Below, piece after piece: positions 1 through 12,205 of a stretch of DNA of 64,000 nt. Numbering within the stretch: the stretch's first letter is position 1; each line of letters starts with the position of its first letter. Both the position numbers and the translations under genes were made by a program. Under the pieces are notes generated by a model. The model did no database searches and was not told the DNA's origin. It saw nothing but the letters and a program-made list of their open reading frames with translations. Origin of the DNA: Micrasema longulum (Eukaryota > Arthropoda > Insecta > Trichoptera > Brachycentridae). The stretch is from positions 1 to 64,000 of the forward strand of contig JAGVSM010002431.1 of the NCBI GenBank assembly GCA_022494885.1, read 5' to 3'.

Positions 1-1201
1 AAATGCACAAATTAACAGATTGTCATATTTTCCCTGATAAACTTAGAAAAATGAAGGTCAAGGTTGGTGTTCAGCAGGACAGTAGGAACTACCATGAAAT
101 CTTTGGCAGATACTGTGGATGATATTGACGATGGGGCATCGCAGACTGCTGATCTTGTCTTATTTATAAATAAACTTATCGACAGTTTAAATGGCAGTTC
201 TCTCAATGCTGATAGTATTATTTGTAAATACCGTTGTGGAGTCAGATTAACATCTCCCTACTGGAAATTTTGGCAGGAAGCTATTTCCATCTTAAAATCA
301 GTAAAATTTGTAGATTCCTAAAACCAAAAAATATCAATACCACCTACAGTGCGTAACTGGATTACAACTCTGGAAGCAATATCATATTTGAGTAATAAAT
401 TACTTACATGTTATAAATTTTCTTTTGTGCTTCCACGTAACCTTAACCAAGACCCCATTGAAAACTTTTTTGGCATGGTAAGATAAGTACTCAGGGTGCA
501 CGTAACATTAACCCCTCTAGTTCAAATTTTATAGATGCTTTTAAGTCGCTTCTCATATCAAACTTATCTCATACTCGCTCCATTGGAGCAAATTGTGAAA
601 ATGATGACGGTGAAATTTTAGATTCATTAAAACTTTTTTTAACATCGGACATCGAAGTCACTCCTTACCAACAAGTTCTTCAAGACAGAAAAGTAGTCAA
701 TATGTTGCGGTTTGTAAATATATAGCTGGTTATGTGGCAAAACGGGCTCTATCTAAATTTGGATCTTGTTGTGAATGTAGACTGGATCTTAAATCTAAAA
801 TACAGTTACCGGGGCATAGTTTAATAACTTCTAGGGCATGTGGTCCAAATACTTTAATCCACCCAACAATCAAAATCTATAAAGTTTTTAATACCATTGT
901 CAATCACTGCAAAAATAATTTACCGATTATTTGCCATAAGTTTCATGTTATGTCGAGTTTGAAGGAAATAGTACTATCTAAATTAAATCCAGCATGTTTA
1001 TCTTGTCCAGCACATAGAGGCCATCTTTTTGATTTTATTGTTAACTTAGTATTACGATTATGTATTTTTTCTTGGTGTAAACAAATGAACTTTCTATTAA
1101 CTGGGCGAAAAAAATTAGAGTCTTGCATTGTTGATCCTCTCAAATTACAAGCTAGAAAGTCTTATAATAAAAGACTTAAGAATAAGAAGCGCAGACAATA
1201 A
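1..1201 (+). pseudogene. P-element / THAP9-like transposase, decayed 3' part
   Basis: This is the C-terminal half of a P-type DNA transposase; its 5' end lies outside the window. The match is seen in short blocks scattered over all three + frames: a stretch near 15-60 reading ...HIFPDKLRKMKVK, VFSRTVGTTM from 67, FINKLIDSLNGSSLN near 160-205, NQDPIENFFGMVR near 440-485, and YIAGYVAKRALSKFG near 722-765 followed by a 155-codon open tail to 1201. The DPIENFFG and YIAGYVAK blocks are characteristic of the P/THAP9 family. Several frameshifts and stops separate the blocks, so it is a dead copy. The tail is Cys-rich and ends in a basic stretch. No terminal inverted repeat was found in the window. 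P-type transposase is a family-level identification; the exact subfamily is not determined. Confidence 0.72.
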
Positions 1202-2037
1202 AGTAGATACATGCATACCCTTTTCTTCTTACCTGCCATATAAGCACTTCATTTCATTACTTAATAAGCATATAAGTGCTTCCTTCTTGTTTTATTCCTA
1301 AGCAGCAGCCTAGAAATGTCAATGTGAAATAAAATAAATTATCCACCATTAATAATATTCTTTTGTTTCAGAATGGTGATTGTTGATGCCATGGCTCTTA
1401 ATCTGCACGAAGAAAATATTTTTCATCCAGGAATAGCAGGGATCCAATGCTGATCACAATGCTGCACAATTTTTAAATAATACTCAATTGTTATTTTTGA
1501 TAATCCAATATACTAACCACACATGTATATAATATTATTTTACAAGTGTCAGTTTTCTTTCTCGATTCTTTCTGACGTATATAATAGAATTGAGCGATTT
1601 ATTTTAACAGTAAAATAAAACTATTAAAAATGTTTTTAAAATTTTTTATTTATGTATTCCTATTCCATAATAAATTTAATGTGCAATATCAATATAAAAT
1701 TGTTTTTTTAAATACAGGACAGAAAAATTAAATTGCGTGCTAATACTTGTATTTAATTAAGCAATTTTGTATTGATATTGTACAATAAATATCAATATAC
1801 GATGCAACGCGGTGATTTGAATTTTCGCGCCATCGTCAAAGCTTCTTGTATGCCACACTAAACAGCGCTGCGATCGACGCCCAAAGTGCTTAGATATAGT
1901 ACCATAGTTTCCTATCTAAAGATATCTGTAATCTGTGGAAGAAACAATAATTCTTGAAACGATCGTTGTTGGCAAAAATATTTTACATTTTCTAAATATT
2001 AGTTGCTTATGAGTTTCGTAATTTAAAAGCAGAAGAC
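1202..2037 (+). other. AT-rich spacer and presumed Arp1 5' region
   Basis: No gene is seen here. The last 200 bases are noticeably less AT-rich, with a TTTCGCGCC stretch near 1822, and probably hold the Arp1 promoter and 5' UTR. No TATA box or initiator could be assigned with confidence. Confidence 0.35.
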
Positions 2038-5000
2038 ATGGAGCACTATGACGTTATGATCAATCAACCGGTGGTGATCGACAATGTAATATAAAAAATA
2101 TTTATATATTTTAAATAAGTACTCCCAACAAATGACACTCCTCAATTCTCGAACAATGTTTATAATGCTCCTATAAGTATTTATTTGCAATAATGTTTTA
2201 ACAGTTTGAGTTAAATGATAATTTAATTTATATAATTGCCTTATGGCATATTCTCCCGCAATTCGTTTCCGTCATCCCATCAGGAGGTTACCTTTAACAG
2301 GTTTTTCACGAAATGTCTTTAAAATTGTGTTTTTTTAAAAAAAAAACACTGCCGCTCAGAATTCTTTTGTTGAGTGTAATCAAACATATAAATTCTTGTT
2401 ACAAGGCGTTTTTTACCAGGCCAGTTTTAAAAACATGGTTTCAAGAAAAACGCTTTTAAAGTTTGAATCAATAGAAATATTCAATTTGCCTTTAATCTGT
2501 AATGCCAGCACATACATTTCGCCTTTCAAATTAACATTGTCTTCTTCCTTCCTGGATGACTTCAAAGATTGACGAGAAGCTTTTGCAGCATCAATTGGCG
2601 ATTGCTCGGATTGTTAGCGGAAACTGGGTCGAAAGGGCACCCGGCAGCGGAATGAAAAGGATCGATGCGCACAGCCTCAAATACTTATGAAAACAACCCC
2701 TTCAGAATTTTTAAAACTTAATGTTTCTTGTCTTCGATACACCAAGGATCTTTTAAGCAAAAAAAACTGTTTTAAAACCAGGAATATAATATTTACATAC
2801 CAATATCACCGTCAGTTTTTACAGTATAGTACCTTCCATTTGAATAGAATAACTTGCTAACAAAATGTATTATTTTTACAATGATTTATTGCGAAGTGAA
2901 GTCAACTCAATCACTAATGTAATCTTTGGTCTTTGCTTTATCTTAAAAGGTTATTTCTTAAATAATTTTTCTATTAACTTTTTAGGGTTCTGGAGTTATA
3001 AAAGCTGGCTTCGCGGGAGATCAAATACCAAAATGCAGATTTCCAAATTAGTGAGTTATTTTTTTTTTATACATACTTTCTAAATTAGCCCTGAAAGAAA
3101 AATCATATGTTGTCATTGCTTTATAACTTAATATTAGATCTACAACTTTGCTTCCACCATTTTCCTGTAGATGGCTTTAGCGGTGAGTAGTGGTAGAAAT
3201 AAACAGATCATACGCGTCATGCAATAAGCTTGGGCATCTGTCAACATAACCCCATAGAAACATTAGTTGATTTGTGTCTTCATCATAAAGTTATTCTTGA
3301 TTGAAAATGACAGTTTACGAGCCAAATTCTTGTAATTTATGGGAGGTTTTAATTTTCTGGGCTGAGATTTATTGAATGCTCTCAAATACTTATGGTAAGG
3401 CCGTTATTAGTGAAAAAATGTGTCGTGAGTGGTTTTAACGCTTCAAGAATGTTGATTTTCACGGTGAAGACAGCCATAGTGGTGGAAGAGAGAAAGCTTT
3501 TGAAGATGCAGAATTGGAGGCATTACTTGATGAAAACTCATGTCAAAGTCAATAAAAATTGGCACAATCATTGGGAGTGACTCAACAAACAATATCGAAA
3601 TGCGTCAAAACGATGGAAATGATTCAGAAGCAAGGAAATTAGGTATCTTACTCATTGAAACTGAGAGATGTTGAACGGCGTTTGCTTATGAATAGTTGCT
3701 TGAAAGGCGAAGATGAAAGAGATTTCTACATCGCATTGTGACTGGGGATGAAAAATGGGTCTGTTACGATAACCCCAAGAAAAAATCATGGGGATTTCCT
3801 GGTCATGCTTTCACGTCGACAGTCAAACCGAATATTTACGACTCTAAGTGTATCGGACATCGCTGCTCGTATGGCAAAAAAGACGGAATGTGGCGGCAAG
3901 TGCCGATCGTTTAAAACATCATCAAACCTAGCGGCCCTTGTTGGGGCTCATAGACGGAGGCAGTTTCTACACGAGAAAAAATGTTCGACTGAGCGCTTAG
4001 AAATCCTTAGACCTTGATGGCAGCTGAAGCTTCGCGAATCGTCGCTAGGGTTACACGCGGCGTTTTAACCAGAGCGGCTGGCACCGGTGTTTTTCCATAT
4101 GTTAGTTTTCTTGCTTATTTCGGCTAGTAGTCTCGACTTTGTAATCTAATAAGCTGCCCCTTTAATAAAGACGGTTAATTATGTCACTTGCAGACGTTAG
4201 AATATCGAGACTCAAGCCATAAATATGTATAGGATTATGAGGTACTAGGCCTCACTGAATCTCACTAAAACGTGTGTCACCCTTTTAATCGGTATGTAGG
4301 ATCTTTTCCCGTGTTATTTATGTATTAATTGGGACACGGGGATGATGCCTACATACTTCATTTTTATGTAAAATATATACCGAGGGTGTTATATGACCTT
4401 AAAAGTACTGATGTAAAATTAAAATATAAAAATGTCCAGCCAATGAGAGAGCGTCCTACGCGTTAATCCAGGGCAGCCCGACCCCCTCTCGCTCTCTCCT
4501 GCGGCTTAGGAATGCTATCCCGCACCCTGTCCGACAGCGACACTGTGCAAATAATTTAATAAAACCTATGTGTTTTTTATGAATAAAGTTGTGTATAAAT
4601 CAAGACTAAGCGTGTTTTATTGGAATTATGCCCTCTCCGCCTTCGACTCCGCCGCCTGCCCTTCTTGGAGGATATCACCGCCGACTCAGCCAGAGAAGCC
4701 TATCTCATCCGAGATAGCCGGACTACAGCAGCTACAAAGCCACCCTTATCTACAGTTCAACTATACACACGGTGAGGTGTCGTGTATACTAAGGTCATGC
4801 TCTGTATTTGATGGGACCAGCTCGGCGTAGTGTATTATGAGCTGTTAAAACCGAGTGAAACAATCTATCAGACTATCATTATCGAACGTGATGAATGGGT
4901 TTGAGCCGAACATTGAAAGACAAACTGCCGCAATACATAAAAAAAAAACACAATAAAGTTGATTTTGCAGCATGACAATTCTTGACCCCATGTTGCAAAA

Positions 5001-8000
5001 GTGGTTGCGTTGCTCCCTCTGACTATTACACAGCCTGGCCGACCAGCACTTCCGGTCTTATGAAGAAGTAATAAAATGGATCAAGTCGTGCATCACTTCT
5101 AATAATGACCAGTTTTTTCAACGCGGGATTCGTATACTGCCCCAAATATGGGAGAAATTAGTGTCCAGCGATGGACAATACTTTGAATCATAAATGTATA
5201 ACCAGTTTTTTACAATAAGGCCTCAAATTTCGGACAAAAAATGGCAGAAGCAAAGTTGCACACCTAATAGGTAATATAGTGAGACCGTTTATTAATATTA
5301 TTATGGATAACTTATAACGTATATATTTTAGTTTAAATATAGCTATAGTGGAATTTTTGTAATTCCATCTTATAAACACGTGTGTATTTTTTAAAAATAT
5401 GTATCTCCTTTATGTTTTTTTTTTGGCTCTTGAGGGATTTCTATTATGTAAAAAAAAGTTTGCTCATTTTGTGTGTCAGTTATTTTCACTCATTCCATTC
5501 TGAGATGCAATTATCAATGTTTTATTAACCCTTTACAAGACACATATTTCGTGTTGATTTGCGTCTTGAGAACCTAATAAAATATGTTATTTTTTAGATA
5601 ATTTACCTATTGCATTTGAAGAAGCTGAGTGGAAATCTGATCTACCAGTGTACGTTATTCGGGTTCGATTCCTGGGAAGGTGGACATGAAATATTAATTT
5701 TAAAGATGATTTTACACTGCAATATTTCATTGCCTGTTGACTGGTGCCTGAAGTGTAAGACTGATCACATTAACTTTATGTAACAGATGATCAATATATG
5801 CTGCATTTGGTGTACCAATTCAATGCCCTATGCACCACAGAGACATGATGATCATGTAAATAACTAACTATTAGAACATGGTTATAAAGTTGTGGTAGGG
5901 TGGGGTTCGAATCTCGGACCTCTGATCTATGAGTCCGTGACACTGTCCACGGGATTTTATAACCCATTTCCACTCTCGTTACCAATTTGCTGTAAATCCT
6001 CAAAATTTTAGACAGTATATATAATTTAATAATAAATACTGTCCGAAATATAAAATTAATATATTTTTGTCATATTAGAATAAAAACATAGATGGAATAA
6101 AAACATTTATTTATTCTATCTTGAAGAAATTATCAATCCTTTATCGTCTATTAATCATTTTACTCAGTTATAATTTAGTAATATATTTTTATTTCTCTCG
6201 GTGAGTAAAAATATTTTTTGCCCAAAGCATCGGACGACCTAAACATGTCCGTGTAATGGCTGGTGCTTTAGAAGGTGATGTGTTTGTGGGACCAAGAGCT
6301 GAAGAACACAGAGGACTTTTGGCCTTGCGATACCCCATGGAACATGGTATTGTTACTGACTGGAATGATATGGAAAGGATATGGAACTATATTTATAGTA
6401 AAGTAAGTTTTTCTTTTAGTTTTATTGTACTTATCTGTATTATAGATACATTTTTATTCATCAATATAATATTATAGACACACAGATTAAAGACATATCA
6501 CACATCTGATAAAATAGAGTCATTATTAAAAATAAAAAACGGATTTTTAGTAAGTATACAGAATACATTATAAAAAAACCTTCATGTGACAAAAATTTAC
6601 ATAATTTTAGCTTCATGATTTACCTGCTTAATACTTATTAGAGCGCCGCCATTCCCAACAGTGTCATATTTTAACAATTTTTTTAAAACAATCGAGATAA
6701 ATGCTATGGAATTTTTTAAGACAAATCTAAATATTTATGACACATTGGGATTGCTTTAAAATGTGAAAAGAATAACAAAAAAATAAACTGTTTTTAAGGT
6801 AACGTGTTTTTTTAGTTTTTTAGGATCTGGAAATTCTGCTCTTTTGAGTTAAGACTGTTTTATCAGATGTGCGATATGTACATTACTATGCCCCTAAAGT
6901 AGCCATCACCAAGACACAATATGTAGTTAATGTTATTAACTGACTGATAATCTTCACAGATTGTAATAACTAGCTGTTATAGTAACTGTTATACATACTT
7001 AACTTATAGTATTCCAATAATATATTTCTTTCAAATAATATAGATGTCTGTTTTTTTTTTTAAATGAACAGAATATATCTGGATGAAAAACACAGATACT
7101 TAGTAATATGTATATGTAATTTGAATCAAACTAAACGCTCTTTTTTTTTTACAAAAATAATAGATCAATTTGCGCAGTTATTAGCGATTTTGCTATTTAC
7201 AATATTTTGTGATAATAATCCTTCTTTTTATACAGGATCAGTTATCCATGTTCTCTGAAGAACATCCTGTGCTATTGACAGAGGCTCCATTAAATCCGAG
7301 AAGGAATAGGGAAAAGTCTGCGGAAATATTTTTTGAGACTTTCAACGTACCTGCACTGTTCGTGTCAATGCAAGCTGTACTTAGCTTGTAAGTAATTAGA
7401 AAATTATTAATCTGGTAATGATTCAATGATTAGTACATAGAGCATAACTTACAAATTGGACTAGATTTGACTATGTTAAGTTATGTCCGTTTCTTATGTA
7501 ATTGTTTTTTAAATATAATATTTTATTAGAACAAAAAAATACACAGTGATAAGATATATTATTAAAAGTTTATATACTCCAGGTATGCTACTGGTCGCAC
7601 TACGGGAGTCGTTCTGGATTCTGGGGATGGTGTAACTCACGCAGTACCTATATATGAAGGGTTTGCCATGCCACATTCCATTATGAGGGTTGATATAGCT
7701 GGACGAGATGTTACCAGATACCTCCGGTAAGTTATTTTTGCTTTCAAAGCTTATCTCAATGCTAGTGTTCTTAAGCATTCTCTGGTTTCATGTTTTAGAT
7801 AAAAGACAAATTGTAATAATCTTAGGTTGAAATTTATTTGTGACCTTTATTTACGTACATTGTAGGGGGTCATAACCTATAAAAATGAATTTATTTTTTA
7901 TGTTTTATTTTGTGCAAAATAATCTAATTAAATACATAATTAAATATACCCAAAATGTATAATTTTTTAATGATTTATTTTAGGTTATTATTACGTAAAG

Positions 8001-9187
8001 AAGGTGTTCAATTGAGGACATCAGCGGAGCTAGAAGTTGTCAGAGCAATTAAAGAAAAAGTTTGCTATTTAGCCGCTAGTCCAATGAAAGAAGAAGCGTT
8101 GGATGCCGAACGCTTACAGTATACATTACCCGATGGAAATGTTTTAGAGGTAAAATTCCTATAATAATATTATATTAATAATTATTATTATTATACGTTA
8201 TAGGCAGGCAGCTTTTGCTGATGCTCCAATATCTTGTGAAAAAAAATATCTTAAAGGTCAATTAACATCTTTGTACTACACACTCTGTTTTAATTGGATA
8301 TGGGTTCACACTACTAATCTCTTTCCATTTTGAATTATAGTTATAGAAAAAAAAAATTACCACTACAAAACACATAAAAGCTCCTATAAAAAAATTACTG
8401 TTTGCAAAATGCTACATCTCGCCTTCTTTTTTCCTTTGAAATCCTCAAACCTGAAGATTTAAAAAAATAATATACATACATACATTGTTTAATGTTCCTT
8501 TATGTTAGATCGGTCCAGCAAGATTCCGTGCACCTGAAGTTCTTTTCCGACCAGACTTGCTGGGGGAAGAGTGTGAAGGTAAATAGTGAATAAATTATTA
8601 CATAAGTTTCAAAAAACAATGTTTTTCTAGATACAGTAGTATAATTTTTTTATAGGTATTCACGACGTTCTTATGTTTGCTATTCAAAAATCTGATATGG
8701 ATCTCAGGAAAGTTCTGCACCAGAATATAGTCTTGTCTGGGGGATCCACTCTATTCCGTGGCTTCGGTGATCGCCTGCTAACTGAAATTAAACGACTCGC
8801 ACCAAAGGACATGAAAATAAGAGTAAGAAATAATTAAAATTTAATTGAATAGATGTGTTTTTTCTAAAATCATTAATGCTTTACTTTTTTATTGTAATAA
8901 TTATAATTCAATTTACATGTTATTTGGCTGTATCGGAACGGGTAAGATTCTCGATAATTTACCTTTAGTTCGATGTTGAGGATGCAATTTTTATTTTGGT
9001 TTTTGATTTTAGTATTACTTATTAATTAATATTTTGATTTTAGATCTCTGCACCTCAAGAGCGTCTTTATTCAACATGGATAGGTGGCTCTATTTTGGCT
9101 TCGCTCGATGCCTTTAGGAAAATGTGGGTTTCCAAGAAAGAGTATGATGAAGAAGGTCAACGCGCTGTTCATCGGAAAACTTTTTAA
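2038..9187 (+). CDS. Arp1: Actin-related protein 1 (centractin), dynactin filament subunit
   Basis: Arp1 forms the short actin-like filament of dynactin, the cofactor that lets cytoplasmic dynein carry cargo along microtubules. Coding exons: 2038-2085, 2986-3050, 6228-6402, 7236-7387, 7583-7726, 7984-8149, 8509-8578, 8656-8822 and 9044-9187. All introns are GT-AG, and the joined frame is 1131 nt (376 aa plus stop), the usual centractin length. The actin-fold nucleotide motifs are present: [12 protein letters not shown] in exon 2, LDSGDGVTH in exon 5 and [16 protein letters not shown] in exon 8. The protein ends [17 protein letters not shown], which is the centractin rather than conventional actin C-terminus (KCF). 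The start is in a good context (gacATGg), and the short first exon ends VVIDN. Intron 2 (3.2 kb) is swollen by nested transposons. A candidate AATAAA lies at 9317. Assignment to Arp1 rather than another ARP is firm. Confidence 0.97.
3134..5267 (+). mobile_element. mariner element (cecropia/mellifera-like) in Arp1 intron 2, dead
   Basis: This is a mariner of about 1.19 kb once the 940-bp insertion inside it is removed. Its imperfect terminal inverted repeats run inward from TA dinucleotides at 3132-3133 and 5268-5269; both ends share CAACTTTGCTTC followed by CCATTTT. The transposase remnant runs from about 3307 to the stop at 5193 in mixed frames. It includes CREWF near 3419, [28 protein letters not shown], the catalytic-block start [18 protein letters not shown] near 3739, QHDN near 4967 and the C-terminus SYEEVIKWI...SSDGQYFES. 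Stops (for example after CREWF) and indels make it non-functional. Confidence 0.88.
3849..4788 (+). mobile_element. Solo LTR (940 bp) inserted inside the mariner transposase
   Basis: The mariner coding sequence breaks at ...GACTCTAAG and resumes in the same reading frame at GTCATGCTCTG after 4793. The inserted block is flanked by the 5-bp duplication CTAAG (3844-3848 and 4789-4793). It starts TGTATCGG, ends CGTGTATA, is far more GC-rich than its surroundings, and carries polyadenylation-type AATAAA/ATAAAG signals at about 4160 and 4580. It encodes no reverse transcriptase, so it is best read as a solo LTR left by recombination of a retrovirus-like retrotransposon. A 5-bp duplication fits BEL/Pao or some Gypsy elements; the family is not determined. 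Confidence 0.72.
5660..5862 (+). repeat. SINE-1 family fragment
   Basis: This is a diverged copy of the tRNA-derived repeat best seen at 18727. It keeps the body words acactgcaatatttcat, gtgcctgaagtgtaagactgat and ccaattcaatgccctatgcacca, and ends in a gatgatcatg tail. The tRNA-like head is reduced to a ggttcgattcctgg box-B remnant at about 5661. Confidence 0.6.
5880..5990 (-). repeat. SINE-3 family fragment (tRNA-like head)
   Basis: Read on the - strand, this shows a tRNA-like box B (GAGATTCGAACCCCA) preceded by a gtgtcacggactcatagatcagaggtcc segment. It matches the + strand copies at 19572 and 30555. It lies in Arp1 intron 2. Confidence 0.5.
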
Positions 9188-11150
9188 TGTAATTTACTTG
9201 CTGGCTTAAGTGTACAATGGACTCAATCCAATATCAATGTTTCATATTAATTGAACGCTTTATAATGTTATATTTATTACAGATATGCAATTTAATTATT
9301 TTTAAATTTAGCTTAGAATAAAAAACTCATTTTTATAATATAAAATATATACACGAAGAAAAGAAAAATTGAAATTCATTTTAATGCACACTGTTACAAG
9401 TTCTGAAAGGTAAAACTATTTAGGAAACGATAAACAATTATGTAATTGCTTTTTAATAAACCTACTATGCACATAACATTCTCAACTAATATTATCTATA
9501 ATTGGTATTATAATCGCTGATTTAAAGCCCTTTTATACCAGTAGTTTCTGCATAAAGAAGTATTTAATGCAATTAAATATTTTTAGGTTGCAAGACGTGG
9601 TTTCTAGTGTAAAAAAATATTGGGAAATTTACTAGCATTTATGTACTTCTGTATTAAATCATTTTTGTAGGAAAATAAATCCCCTGCTGTATATTTGTGT
9701 ATTAAATTTTTCCATAAATCAGTATTTTGTCAAAAATGATACATAAATATATGTTGTACAATATAATGTGTATACTAATCTAATAAAAAATAATGAGGCA
9801 GCTCACATACTCAATTTTTGAAGCAAACTGAAAAAAATATGTCAAAATAAATTTACATGCATTTGTATTTATATAGAATTTAAAATAAAAGGTTGTTTTA
9901 GAAAGACATAAATATGTAAAGTGCATAACTAGCTAAGTGAAAATTTATACAGAAGCATGCTATCTGATTTTGTATAATGGTATTTATTTTATAGCATAAA
10001 CCAACTTTATACGATTGAGTGTTTTATTCAAATAAATAATACCTTAAAATATGAAAAAAAACCCTTTAAATAATGGGTACATAAGGTTCTACATTGGCAT
10101 ATCAATAAAAATAAGTTCAGTGTTTTTCTTTAAAAAAATATTTGTTCTCAGACTATTAAACTAAGCCTAAAAAAATTCTCTAAATTCTTATGTATCGTAT
10201 TATCAGCGTTATGATATTTGAAAGTTTTGTATTTCTGAAATTACTCCACGTGTGATGTCTCAAGTTCTCTTCTGCTTCTTCTCGGTCAGTTCTGCCGATT
10301 GGTCCGCTGACATACTGTAAACTGGAAATCTTTTGCAACTCTCTTATCATTGGTTGATTCATTGATGTTGTTCAAAGTAGTTCGTTTTTACCGCGCAAAA
10401 AAATAAATCATTTTTTTAATCCAATTTCCCGTAGGGCTGGCGTTCCTCATTGGTGCATGTCAATTTTCAATTTGGTACTTGAAGCGGATGATCAGGCATA
10501 TGATTCAAATGCTTGTTTATTACACAAATATAAAAAAAATGCTTCAAAAGATAGCGCGGAAGGATTAGAAAGAAATGTGAAATTAAACCATATTGCATTA
10601 TTATACAAATGCATTATTTTTATTGCAATACATACATATGGATTGTCTTAGCTTCCTAATAACGCCAGCCAATGACAAAATCTAATTTAAAAAAGGGAAT
10701 ATACCTATTATGTATTGCAACTGTAGTGCCACTTGCCACATCTTAAAATAGTCAAAATCTCTATTCAGGAGTATGGCAATAATATCTTTCCGTGTTTCTT
10801 AAATACTGGAAGGTAGATAGGTATGTCAAAAGTTAGAATAATCATCTTGCAAATATGAGAAGATGTATGAATGTAGAGCAAGCGAGGTCTGTATTCTCAA
10901 AGACATACTAAATTGGCATTTGTTTGTGTTTGTTATTTTTTATTAATGGAATGAATAATGATTATGTATATATAAATTTTCATTGAAAAACAATTGATGG
11001 CTAGTCATCAATCAATTATCTGTATTGAATTGGTCAATGTGGTTAACCACTGGAAATCAGTGGATTTTTCCTATTTTATTATGTTTTGACAATGACATAT
11101 AATAAAATAGGCATATTATTAATTGACATATATGTTTTTTTTTCAATTTC
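9188..11150. other. Intergenic stretch, Arp1 3' side
   Basis: No gene is recognised. The first few hundred bases probably hold the Arp1 3' UTR (candidate AATAAA at 9317). A 60-bp LINE-A 3' scrap lies at about 10857-10915 (gaagatgtatgaatgtagag-type motif shared with 30003 and 60012). The rest is AT-rich DNA with no recognised content. Confidence 0.4.
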
Positions 11151-11229
11151 TATGCTTCTTCATAGACCAGGTGAATTTATCAACAATATTTTGAGTTTGT
11201 CTGAATTTTTATAGACAATATGGACTGGA

Positions 11230-11675
11230 TTCAACTCCCTAAGGAGCTGTTAATATTAACATATTACAACAGAGATGAAGACCATTTTAGACAAGATAAT
11301 ATAGAAGTCTAGGCAATATCAGGGCTTATGACCTGTCATTGGCTGGTTTAAGTGGCCACTTGGTCCATGTAGAAGTATAGAAATTGAAAAATTTTCAGGC
11401 ATTGCCATTGAATTTGCATTTCAGGCATGTAGGTGAAATAATTCAATTAGACGAATCTCACCCGCATAAATAAAGATTTCAGTTCTTTAACTTCACAAAC
11501 ATCAACAGACGAAAGAATTGAAGCAAATATGGGCGAAATGGTGAATGTTACAGTGTGTAAAGTGGCCACTTAAACCAGCCAATGACAGGTCATAAGCCCT
11601 GTAGGTGCCTAGACTTCTATATTACCTTCTCTAAAAATGTTCTTCATCTCTGTTGTAATATGTTAATATGTGTAT
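11230..11675. repeat. Foldback element, copy A
   Basis: The left arm, about 11256-11366, reads acaacagagatgaagac... through gggcttatgacctgtcattg and gctggtttaagtggccac. The right arm, about 11557-11670, is its reverse complement (gtggccacttaaaccagc... gacaggtcataagccct... catctctgttgtaatatg). Related copies lie at 45770 and 56885, with a partial copy at 17735. There is no coding potential. Confidence 0.75.
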
Positions 11676-12205
11676 ACACTAAATGCGGCACACAGTACAA
11701 GTTTTGTAACTGAATAAACTAATACATTTATCCTTGTTGACTCCTCTAATGGAGCACTGCATATACACTTACGAATTGCAGTGTTTAGTAAGTTAACTAG
11801 TGTATTTTAGTGGTATTTTATTACACGAAAGCAAGATAATCAGTCTTATGCTTTAGTTTCCGGTCGGAAAAGTTAGGAATATCACAGAAACAACAAGTTT
11901 TAGTAAGTTAACCAAGGTCGGGAATGGAACTCAGGATCTTATGTGCATGACAGCCTAATCACTAACTACCTACATCACGAGCTGAACAAATTAATTTGTG
12001 TAATAAATAAAAAGTGTGCAATTCAAAGATATTTATTAATAGATTCATTGTCATTTGTACCAAAACATAATATTTTAGAATTAGTTTTTATTATTACAGG
12101 ATTTCTATATTATGACATCACAAAAATATATTGCGTATATTCTTAATTTCAATATCTCCGATTGCTGCATTGAATTGTAGAGTTTCTTTCATTATTTATA
12201 GTATT

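Noticed and set aside
3748..4017. 89-codon open frame as a gene
   Set aside because: It spans the mariner-LTR junction at 3844-3849, so it is a chimera of two mobile elements.
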